Positions 6,838-13,068 of a stretch of DNA of 20,894 nt are shown one piece after another. The notes under the pieces were generated by a model. The model had not been told where the DNA came from. It searched no databases and worked only from the letters and a program-made list of their open reading frames with translations. The stretch is from positions 1 to 20,894 of IMG/VR virus record IMGVR_UViG_3300020416_000073, one strand, 5' to 3'. This DNA is from a virus. The first letter of the stretch is position 1. Each line of letters starts with the position of its first letter. Both the position numbers and the translations under genes were made by a program.

Positions 6838-6845
6838 TATTTATC
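6838..6845 (-). promoter_or_regulatory. Late-promoter-like box before the coiled-coil gene
   Basis: GATAAATA (seven of eight to the T4 late consensus) sits 20 nt upstream of the ATG at 6817, in one of the few intergenic gaps, with the ribosome site AAGGAG between. A transcript would begin just before the Shine-Dalgarno, which is a compact but workable arrangement. Confidence 0.4.
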
Positions 6846-6866
6846 TGCAAAACTACTCAAAACAAA

Positions 6867-6918
6867 TATTTGACACGTCCATTTATTTGACACTACTTAT
6901 TGTCAGGTTTTTGACAAT
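6867..6918. repeat. 10-bp direct repeat and 7-bp inverted repeat in an intergenic gap
   Basis: TATTTGACAC occurs at 6867-6876 and 6884-6893, exactly 17 bp apart. Next to it ATTGTCA (6899-6905) and TGACAAT (6912-6918) form a perfect inverted repeat with a six-base spacer. The second repeat copy touches the stop codon of the 6893-7120 gene and the inverted repeat covers its last codons. No T-run follows on the minus strand, so it is a poor terminator. The repeated TGTCA core suggests a binding site. Confidence 0.45.
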
Positions 6919-7120
6919 TACAGCTGTCCTTTCCAGAAACGTATCCAGCAACTATACCTACTATACCGGTAATTGCCATTTGTAATAATTCAATAATTCT
7001 TCCATCAAGTGCTCCACCTACTTCAGTTGCCATCATAAACTCATCTACTACAATTAGCCCTAATAGTCCCATCAAACCTACGGCTAACAACAATACTGTA
7101 ATATCCTTGATTCTTGACAT
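6893..7120 (-). CDS. Small two-helix membrane protein (possible holin)
   Basis: The 75-residue protein has two membrane segments, about 6-25 (DITVLLLAVGLMGLLGLIVV) and 42-61 (IIELLQMAITGIVGIVAGYV), joined by a short acidic loop. The tail has two cysteines (CNC) and charged residues. Size and topology suit a small phage holin or a similar membrane protein. It lies between the coiled-coil tail-anchored protein and the head-leader gene cluster. There is no family motif to prove a lysis role, and a second holin-like gene exists at 3467-3925. Confidence 0.65.
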   Translation of the reverse strand: MSRIKDITVLLLAVGLMGLLGLIVVDEFMMATEVGGALDGRIIELLQMAITGIVGIVAGYVSGKDSCNCQKPDNK

Positions 7121-7131
7121 TAACTTCTCCT

Positions 7132-7497
7132 TTAGTTATCTACTTTTTTACCTGCTCGCCACTGGAAACATGACCAGTATCGTGCTTTAAACTTGGGCCC
7201 AGGATTATCGCAGTTATGTCTGGCACGGAAAGAAGCTCTACGCTTAGGATCATCTCTTTTGATTTCCATGTTTGGATCACCGAAACGTACAACAACAACT
7301 TTGCCATTAGGACCCATAGTATAAACTTTAAATTTTTTATTAGGATTTTCGGAAGTTCTAATAGGATCATTGAGTGTTACTTTCTTTCCTTGGTATTCTG
7401 CTTCAACTAGTTCCAAGTCTTCATAAAGATCTACACACTCGCAGAACTCATCAATAGATTCTTCACTAAATTTTTTAAATTTATCCACCGAATTCAT
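7132..7497 (-). CDS. Conserved marine-phage protein with a C-terminal RARHNC...YWSC motif
   Basis: The protein has 121 residues. The N-terminus has FKKFSEES at 7-14, which resembles the head leader of its neighbours. The conserved part is VTLNDPIRTSENPNKKFKVY (40-59), then VRFGDPNMEIKRDD (70-83), and SFRARHNCDNPGP with ARYWSC at 89-110. The invariant-looking His94, Cys96 and Cys110 suggest a metal site or structural disulfide. I recall this as a widespread small family in marine phages and large algal viruses with no assigned function. It overlaps the 7481 gene upstream by 17 nt. It may be a virion protein. Confidence 0.75.
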   Translation of the reverse strand: MNSVDKFKKFSEESIDEFCECVDLYEDLELVEAEYQGKKVTLNDPIRTSENPNKKFKVYTMGPNGKVVVVRFGDPNMEIKRDDPKRRASFRARHNCDNPGPKFKARYWSCFQWRAGKKVDN

Positions 7498-7951
7498 GTC
7501 CTGCCACCCTTTTCATTTGTTTGTTAAATTCTGCCTGTGAAGGCTTTTCTTTATATAACCTTATAGAAATTTCAGGTCTGTCTTTACCTTTGATTCTCCA
7601 GTTCATTCCTTTTTCTTTATGCTCAGGTTTTGTAGTTTTTACAACTCGTCTTTTATAACCTGCTTCCCATGATTCTGGTTTACCGCTACCTTCACTCTTA
7701 AGATCTCTTATTTTCTTATCTATCCTTGCAACCTTTAAGTCACGCTTCTTTTGGTCAACGTCTACTGTTGAGATCCTTTCGTTCTTTTCGGAATCTTTAG
7801 CATCAAGGTATGCTGCAATAGCCATCTTTTGTTTTTTCTTATCTGACTTACCCTTGAACTGAGGTGCATCTGATTTTCTAAAATCTTTTACATAATCACC
7901 GGCTGTTGCATCTCTGCCCAGCTTTTCTAATAAAGTCTTAAGACTTACCAT
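7481..7951 (-). CDS. Basic head-cluster protein with leader-like N-terminus
   Basis: I chose the second of two adjacent ATGs (7951), which puts GGAG six bases away. The first, at 7954, would add one Met. The N-terminus MVSLKTLLEKLG resembles the leader peptides of the neighbouring genes (hydrophobic-x-Glu near residue 9). Residues about 17-50 contain GDYVKDFRKSDAPQFKGKSD followed by KKKQKMAIAAYLDAK, a repeated element of marine T4-like phage proteins, and the end has ISIRLYKEKPSQAEFNKQMK and VAGHEFGG. Charge is strongly basic with no membrane segment. It is likely a packaged or virion DNA-binding protein. Exact function unknown. Confidence 0.72.
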   Translation of the reverse strand: MVSLKTLLEKLGRDATAGDYVKDFRKSDAPQFKGKSDKKKQKMAIAAYLDAKDSEKNERISTVDVDQKKRDLKVARIDKKIRDLKSEGSGKPESWEAGYKRRVVKTTKPEHKEKGMNWRIKGKDRPEISIRLYKEKPSQAEFNKQMKRVAGHEFGG

Positions 7952-8561
7952 CATACACTCCTTTGTTAGTTACAGACATTGGCATAACAAAACCATTATC
8001 TTTTGCTTTTACCTGAGCTTCAATCTGACTTCTTGCATGTATATTACCTTCTTTTTGTTTACTATCTCGGATATGATATACAAACATTTGTTTATCACTT
8101 GTGTCAGATTTAACAACTGTTGGTTTAGTAACCTTTGGTTTTTGTCTCATTTTTGCAATACCGGCTTTTGCTTTTGCAAGTCTTTGACGATCTGCAGCGG
8201 CTTTCTTTAATCTAGCCAACTTGGCCTGAGCAGAATCTGCTCTGCCTGCTGTACTGAAGCGAAAGTTGCCTTTCTTATTAACAACGCTTGCTTTAGCACC
8301 TTTTGCAATAAGCGATCCAGTTTTCTTTACTGGTTTAGATGTTACTACTTTCTTTACACCTTTGGCTACTGCTTTAGTTGCTCTGTAAGGTACTGTTACG
8401 GGGAGAGTAAGTACCTTCTTAGCAGTTCTTGCAATGCCGCCAATGAATTCAGTAAGTTCTTCAAGTTCTTTATCATTTAACGTAGCAACATATTCATCAA
8501 ACTCTTTATCATTGAGCTCAAGGATTTTTTCTTCGTTGATATATGACTTAAAGGTTTTCAT
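7938..8561 (-). CDS. Histone-like basic protein with T4 internal-protein type leader
   Basis: It starts MKTFKSYINEEKI, closely like the T4 internal protein leader MKTYQEFIAE, with INE as the candidate prohead-protease site. An acidic helical segment follows (residues 14-43), then a long Lys/Ala-rich region (VAKGVKKVVTSKPVKK, AQAKLARLKKAAADRQ, and LAKAKAGIAKM) that resembles histone H1-like and HU-like tails. The C-terminal 50 residues (MFVYHIRDSKQKEGNIHARS) resemble a small folded domain. At 207 residues this would be a packaged DNA-condensing protein if the leader works as in T4. It begins at a TAATG junction. The leader homology is seen; packaging is inferred. Confidence 0.75.
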   Translation of the reverse strand: MKTFKSYINEEKILELNDKEFDEYVATLNDKELEELTEFIGGIARTAKKVLTLPVTVPYRATKAVAKGVKKVVTSKPVKKTGSLIAKGAKASVVNKKGNFRFSTAGRADSAQAKLARLKKAAADRQRLAKAKAGIAKMRQKPKVTKPTVVKSDTSDKQMFVYHIRDSKQKEGNIHARSQIEAQVKAKDNGFVMPMSVTNKGVYDGKS

Positions 8562-9445
8562 TATATGTCATCACCTGGATCTTTTATGTCAGCTTTAAAA
8601 ACTCTCTGTAAAGACTTCATTAGTTTTGGAACATCTTTCATCGGTATATTTACATATGCGCCTGTGAGTTTTCTTTGCATTCCTGGCATTGTTTTAGTTT
8701 GAGTTATCTGTAAACCTAGTCCGCCTGTTGCAGAATATCTTGTAAGTTGAACGTGTTGTGTTCCTGTAAAACTAGTAGACTCTTCAATATTTTCTACTTC
8801 TTCATATCTTACTATTTCACTACCTCTACCAACTTTAGGTTTTTGTTTCTTTTTGTTTCCTATATCAAAAGGCATTTTTGCTAGACTGACTTTATCTTTA
8901 GGAGCACCTTTTGCTTTTGCTAAAGCAGCTCTTTGAATTGGTGTCATTCTTTTCAATCGATTTTCGTTAGTTTCTGCATGCTTCTTAAATGCATCTTGAA
9001 CTTTAGGATCATCATATGCATCAGGATATTTAGCTTTAACAGCTCTCATAAGACCGCTGGTATTACCTTTAAATTTTCTATCCTTAAGCATTTTACTTAT
9101 GTCTTTTAGATGAATAGGATTAGTAGAATAAGCGATACCTGTAGGACCTCTCTTCTTTTCTGATAAATTCCAATGATCTCCATACTCAGTAACATGAGCT
9201 GATTCAACTTGAATATCTGGCATATCAAGTTTATGAGATTTTTTCTTCAATGCTTTCATAGCAGCATCTTTATCTCTCTTTGAAACCATTAACTTATTAT
9301 TTTTAAAGTAACCATCAATTCCTTTCTTTTTTAGGATTTTAGTTACTTCACCTTCATAACCTTCATTCTGGCCTGGTGTCATTTTCTTTACGTAATTTGC
9401 GTACTCATCAGTACCCATTTCGTATACTTCTTTAAAGCTTTTCAT
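8561..9445 (-). CDS. Multidomain basic protein of the head-leader cluster
   Basis: This 294-residue protein starts MKSFKEVYEMG, a leader variant. Residues 30-75 form a small alpha/beta domain (GYEGEVTKILKKKGIDGYFK, LMVSKRDKDAAMKALKKK) that resembles a putative double-psi or RRM-like unit. A second part (LTPIQRAALAKAKG-like, residues 150-180; actually KRMTPIQRAALAKAKGAPK) is basic. The C-terminus (THVQLTRY-like region, 225-290) has GTQHVQLTRYSATGGLGLQ and a Lys/Arg-rich end. Possible internal cleavage sites, VTE at about 84-87 and IEE at about 218-221, would divide the protein. It may be a precursor processed in the prohead. The domain descriptions are my reading and carry no family name. Confidence 0.65.
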   Translation of the reverse strand: MKSFKEVYEMGTDEYANYVKKMTPGQNEGYEGEVTKILKKKGIDGYFKNNKLMVSKRDKDAAMKALKKKSHKLDMPDIQVESAHVTEYGDHWNLSEKKRGPTGIAYSTNPIHLKDISKMLKDRKFKGNTSGLMRAVKAKYPDAYDDPKVQDAFKKHAETNENRLKRMTPIQRAALAKAKGAPKDKVSLAKMPFDIGNKKKQKPKVGRGSEIVRYEEVENIEESTSFTGTQHVQLTRYSATGGLGLQITQTKTMPGMQRKLTGAYVNIPMKDVPKLMKSLQRVFKADIKDPGDDI

Positions 9446-10782
9446 TATCCCCTCACCTTTGCTGCGAGGTCTTTATCTGCTTTTCCCCAAGTACCTGAAG
9501 ATTTAGTAGCAAAGGAGTTGACTCTTGCCAAACCCCATTGTGTTGGATTGGTCCCTGGTCTATGACCAGTTCTCCAAGCAGCAACACCTCTGTTGAAAAC
9601 TTGTCTTAATATACCCATAGGCATGCCTGACTTATCCGCCTTCTTTTTCAAAGCAGCTGTGACATCAGCCTCTGTTACAAACTGTTTAAATGTATGCACG
9701 TTATCCTCCCCGAACATTTTATTAAATTTTTTGGTGTGCTTTGACGGTTTAGTCTTCGCGCTTTTATCTCCAGGAGCAGGTTTATATGCTGCCGGATTAT
9801 CATCATCCATTTTTGCACCCTTCTTAAAGTGTCTATCACGAGCTGCTTTAGTCGATTTAGACATCTTTTTTCCTTTAGCGTCTTTTCCATAATATGGCTT
9901 AGGTTGTGTACCGGGTCTATCTTTAATATCTGGATCTTGGCCTGGTCCTCTATCTTTTTCTTCAAGTGGCTCAACTTGATTTAGCCAATATCTGTATTTT
10001 CCATTTGATGTTTCAATCAACAAATAATTGGTTCCAAGTTGTAAGACGTTACCTATTTCTTGCGTTTCTTTAATTACTGCTAGATCACCTTCTTCATATA
10101 AGTTACCTTCAACATATTCTTCTCTTTCATTAGATACTTTTTCAAGTTCAATGTGTTGACGATACTTGTATGATTCTTTAAGATTCATTCCTTTACGCAC
10201 ATCATTAAAAAGCTTTTGTGCTTCTTTGAATCCAGAAGGTAGACCTTTTGTAAATGTTTGAATATCATTATCTGCAGCAGCTGCTCTCATCTTGGAGGCT
10301 GACATGCCTGTAGCACCTTCCGCATCAGGATCTCTTACACCTGCAGATACAACGTTTATTCCTCCGTCAAAGTTATAGAAACCATGACGACCTTTAGTTT
10401 TATTATACTTATTTGCTAATGTTTGATACTCAGCAACTCTATCACTTCCAGCTACAATAGTAACTTTATTAAAACCTTGATCATAGAGTGATGATAGCAA
10501 CTCCATAATAGTTCTAATCTTCGAAGATATCATAATATTACGTGAATGTTTTGGAAACATCTTACGCATATACTTGATTTTATCTTTATATTGAAGTGGA
10601 TTCTTTTTAGGATCAGCCGACTGAGATGCATATATTTTATATGCAGAACCTCTTGCAGTTTTTGCTACTGCGGTAAGTAACTTCTCATGACCTATTGTTG
10701 GAGGATTGAATCTACCCCAAGCAATAGTGACATCCTTAGTGCCTTCAGTTACATACTGTGTAAAACTTTTAAGATTTAGCAT
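9445..10782 (-). CDS. Fusion: nicotinamide-nucleotide adenylyltransferase-like domain plus a second leader and a C-terminal phage domain
   Basis: Residues 1-14 are a leader, LKSFTQYVTEG. Residues 17-200 form a nucleotidyltransferase alpha/phosphodiesterase superfamily domain: GRFNPPTIGHEKLL with the T-x-G-H signature at 29-32, a VAGSDRVAEY segment at 110-119, and GMSASKMR at 159-166, the usual ISSTxVR position. Such enzymes join NMN or similar nucleotides to AMP, or make CDP compounds. Residues 235-275 are a small beta domain (GTNYLLIETSNGKYRYWL). After a basic disordered linker (KPAPGDKSAKTKPSKHTKKF) the sequence HTFKQFVTEA at 363-372 repeats the leader with its cleavage site, and the C-terminal domain (GMPMGILRQVFNRGVAAWRT, HRPGTNPTQWGLARVNSF) is a phage family with unknown function. 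The protein may be cut into two parts in the prohead. Substrate is unknown. Confidence 0.85.
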   Translation of the reverse strand: MLNLKSFTQYVTEGTKDVTIAWGRFNPPTIGHEKLLTAVAKTARGSAYKIYASQSADPKKNPLQYKDKIKYMRKMFPKHSRNIMISSKIRTIMELLSSLYDQGFNKVTIVAGSDRVAEYQTLANKYNKTKGRHGFYNFDGGINVVSAGVRDPDAEGATGMSASKMRAAAADNDIQTFTKGLPSGFKEAQKLFNDVRKGMNLKESYKYRQHIELEKVSNEREEYVEGNLYEEGDLAVIKETQEIGNVLQLGTNYLLIETSNGKYRYWLNQVEPLEEKDRGPGQDPDIKDRPGTQPKPYYGKDAKGKKMSKSTKAARDRHFKKGAKMDDDNPAAYKPAPGDKSAKTKPSKHTKKFNKMFGEDNVHTFKQFVTEADVTAALKKKADKSGMPMGILRQVFNRGVAAWRTGHRPGTNPTQWGLARVNSFATKSSGTWGKADKDLAAKVRG

Positions 10783-11164
10783 TCTGTCCGCCTGAAGGTT
10801 TTCTTAGTTTATTGCGATCCTTCTGGCGAACTTGTGGAAGTAGTTTTCTAGCCAATCTTTGGATTGCATTCTTTGCACCTGGTCTTGCTAACTTTTTCTC
10901 TAATGCACCTCTTGCTGCATAAGATAAATCTTGTTTACTCTTGTTTTTTAGGAACTTCTTTATTAAAACATTCTTAGCCTGTTTAATTGAACGTTTCCTA
11001 AGAGTATCTAAGTCGGCAATCTTTCTTCTGGCACGTTTAGCACCCATTTGTATCTTGGCTTTGTTGCGTCTTATTGCTTGTTTTAACTTCACACGTTGTT
11101 GGATAGTCAATAGCTCGTTGACTTCTTCTTCACTCATGTGATAGTACTTTTTAAACTCTAGCAT
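10769..11164 (-). CDS. Small highly basic protein, probable packaged DNA-binding protein
   Basis: This 131-residue protein starts MLEFKKYYHMSEEE, a leader-like peptide, then LTIQQRVKLKQAIRRNKAK and a series of Arg/Lys-rich helices (RARRKIADLDTLRKRSIK, KNVLIKKFLKNKSKQDLSY), ending with LIRKLLPQVRQ-like basic sequence (RLARKLLPQVRQKDRNKLRK). The basic residues are spread along amphipathic helices. I recall this architecture from many marine myophages, with the LPQV/LPKV element near the end. A role in binding packaged DNA or RNA is plausible. It overlaps the next gene by 14 nt. No enzyme motif is seen. Confidence 0.75.
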   Translation of the reverse strand: MLEFKKYYHMSEEEVNELLTIQQRVKLKQAIRRNKAKIQMGAKRARRKIADLDTLRKRSIKQAKNVLIKKFLKNKSKQDLSYAARGALEKKLARPGAKNAIQRLARKLLPQVRQKDRNKLRKPSGGQNAKS

Positions 11165-11183
11165 ATACTTTCCGCTCTTTCCA

Positions 11184-12416
11184 TCAGGATCGGGACGGTG
11201 TGTCCCAGCCTTTTATAACATTAGGGCTGAAGTTGTTTGTACTGAACTCCAACCGATCAACTAATTTTACTGCACCGCCTTTAAGTTTATCAATGGCAAC
11301 ATAACCTTCTACACCGGTTACTTTGAATCCATTCTTAGTCTTAACGAAGGTACTCATATTTGATAGTTTATCTAGTTTATTTATAATCTTTAGCTTCCCA
11401 TCGACTATAGCATTTTGTAGATCAAAAACAAGTTTAAGATTAGCTTTATTTCTTGATGAAAAGAATTTAAGCATCTTATCTCTTGCATCAACTTGTTTTG
11501 ATTTACCAGCTGGTGTAGATCTTTTGTCAATTTCTTTTTGAAACTTATCATTTATAAATTTAATTAAACTATCTACATGCCGAGAAGTATTAGTTACCTT
11601 CTGGCCTGCTCTTACATATTTGTTGTTGTGTGTTTCTATAACTGCTGCAAAATCTTTATTTCTTTCAATATCTCTGAGTGTTGAACTAGCAATCTTTTGA
11701 AATATCTTACCTGCTAATGATAATGCTTTTGTAACTTCTTTAGTATCTTTTTCTGATAAAGTAGCCGACACCATGCGTAAGTTAGCATCATCTGCCCATA
11801 GACCTTTTAGATTTTTTAAGCTATCTACATTTGGTCCATAAGATGCTTTCATATCTTCAAAGCTTCCGCCAGTATATTCAGTATGAAATACTATACCGAC
11901 TTTTGAAGATAATATCTTTTTAGCTAAATCTGATTTAGCTGGTACCGCATACACAATTGTATTAGGATGGAATGTTATATAACTTTCACCAGCAATTGTT
12001 TCTTTCTTAAGTTCTGGTTTCGTAAACATAATATCACCTTGAAGTACGTTCTTGATACCAGCACCTTTTAGTGCATCAAATGCTGCTTTTAATTTGTCTG
12101 ATAGATCACCGCTTGTATCAGCATCAATATCTGCATGATTCTTATAAACCTTTGGTGTTTTATTGAATACACCTTTCTTTGCAACAAAGAACTTACCGTC
12201 TCTTGGATCTTTTCCAGCAAAGACAGCAGGTGCACCATCCCACTTAACTGTAACATCAGTAGATTTAGAAGAGTTGCCTGCCAACATGTCTCTTAAAGAC
12301 CTAAGACCAAGTATAGCGTCTCTGGCACCTTTAACACCACCATAGATCACTTGATCTTCAATGTGAGTCATGTGTGTGTTTTTTTCTTCTTTCAGATATT
12401 GATTAAAAGTTTTCAT
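11184..12416 (-). CDS. Ligase/nucleotidyltransferase-like protein with a head leader
   Basis: This 410-residue protein starts MKTFNQYLKEEKN, a clear leader with an LKE site. Residues 55-63 contain VTVKWDGAPAV, giving a KxDG motif (K58), the nucleotide-attachment lysine of DNA ligases, RNA ligases and capping enzymes. Possible further nucleotidyltransferase motifs are FVAKKGVF (77-84), LQGDIMF (125-131), ITFHPNTIVYAVP (147-159) and KVGIVFHTEY (172-181). The rest (190-410) is helical and basic. Marine T4-like phages carry this family with no assigned function as far as I recall. It may seal or repair nucleic acid as the genome enters the cell, or modify host RNA. The catalytic reading rests on motif I alone plus plausible spacing. 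It starts at a TGATG junction with the thermonuclease gene. Confidence 0.8.
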   Translation of the reverse strand: MKTFNQYLKEEKNTHMTHIEDQVIYGGVKGARDAILGLRSLRDMLAGNSSKSTDVTVKWDGAPAVFAGKDPRDGKFFVAKKGVFNKTPKVYKNHADIDADTSGDLSDKLKAAFDALKGAGIKNVLQGDIMFTKPELKKETIAGESYITFHPNTIVYAVPAKSDLAKKILSSKVGIVFHTEYTGGSFEDMKASYGPNVDSLKNLKGLWADDANLRMVSATLSEKDTKEVTKALSLAGKIFQKIASSTLRDIERNKDFAAVIETHNNKYVRAGQKVTNTSRHVDSLIKFINDKFQKEIDKRSTPAGKSKQVDARDKMLKFFSSRNKANLKLVFDLQNAIVDGKLKIINKLDKLSNMSTFVKTKNGFKVTGVEGYVAIDKLKGGAVKLVDRLEFSTNNFSPNVIKGWDTPSRS

Positions 12417-12853
12417 CAGTTATCCAATGCTTTCACAGCTGTTACAACATGAGGTTCTGCGAGTTTTTTTCTATTTTGTAGATGTGCTTCGGCAATCTCT
12501 TCTTTTGACTGGCCATGATACCTTACTGCATGATGATTATCTACAAGTAACTGATTGATGTTGTGTTCTTTACCATACCATATCTCACCGAGTATTCTAC
12601 CAAATTTTCCTCTTGCATCATCTTTAAAAGTTTTAAGAATCAAATCACCGGAATTAGTCCACTTAGTTAAATAGTCTTTAGCTAAGTTTCCATATATTTT
12701 TTCATCAGCATCTGATGTTCTTGACTCAGGTGTGTCAATACCGTAAAGTCTTATTCTTTGTTTTTGTAGCCATACATCAAATCCTAGATCAATGTCGACA
12801 TCAATTGTATCTCCATCAACTACTTTGACTAAGCGACATTTATATTCATACAT
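12416..12853 (-). CDS. Thermonuclease (staphylococcal nuclease family)
   Basis: The 145-residue protein has the OB-fold nuclease pattern: VVDGDTIDVDIDLGF at the N-terminus with D15 of DGDT, then IRLYGIDTPESRT carrying R35, D40 and E43, and GKFGRILGEI with R86. These correspond to the calcium ligands and the two catalytic arginines of staphylococcal nuclease, so activity is likely. It would cut DNA and RNA to nucleotides. There is no signal peptide and no head leader, unlike its neighbours, so it probably acts in the infected cell, perhaps in host genome or RNA breakdown. It overlaps the gene upstream by 25 nt and has only a modest AAGGA ribosome site seven bases upstream. Confidence 0.9.
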   Translation of the reverse strand: MYEYKCRLVKVVDGDTIDVDIDLGFDVWLQKQRIRLYGIDTPESRTSDADEKIYGNLAKDYLTKWTNSGDLILKTFKDDARGKFGRILGEIWYGKEHNINQLLVDNHHAVRYHGQSKEEIAEAHLQNRKKLAEPHVVTAVKALDN

Positions 12854-13068
12854 AGTTCTTTCCTTATCTTTTGTTCCAGATGACTAACAAGTACTTTTCT
12901 CATTGTCACTGCTCTATTTCTATCTGTAAAAGAATATTCGCGGACATCATCGTTATCCACTCGAATACTGAAAACAAAAAAGGCACCTTTTTTATTAATA
13001 TTCGAAGCTGAACCAACAGCCATTCTTTCAGGATCGACTTTATGACCAAAATTAGTTTCTACTATCAT
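12829..13068 (-). CDS. Small conserved protein of unknown function
   Basis: The start at 13068 is chosen because AAAGGAAGGTT lies immediately upstream and the ATG forms a TAATG junction with the previous stop; the longer frame to 13098 would run into the upstream gene. The 79-residue product has a compact alpha/beta appearance: MIVETNFGHKVDPERMAVGS, a strand KGAFFVFSIRVDNDD, then YSFTDRNRAVTMRKVLVSHL, a basic helix, and a tail with a Cys. No catalytic motif is seen. It lies between the nuclease-like and thermonuclease genes in one transcript. Confidence 0.7.
   Translation of the reverse strand: MIVETNFGHKVDPERMAVGSASNINKKGAFFVFSIRVDNDDVREYSFTDRNRAVTMRKVLVSHLEQKIRKELCMNINVA

Noticed and set aside
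9593-9892. Plus-strand open frame of about 99 codons
   Set aside because: It is the complement of the NMNAT-like fusion gene; the product is a low-quality hydrophobic sequence.
11378-11385. Perfect TATAAATA on the minus strand
   Set aside because: It is in the middle of the ligase-like gene, encodes conserved-looking residues and has no gene start within reach.
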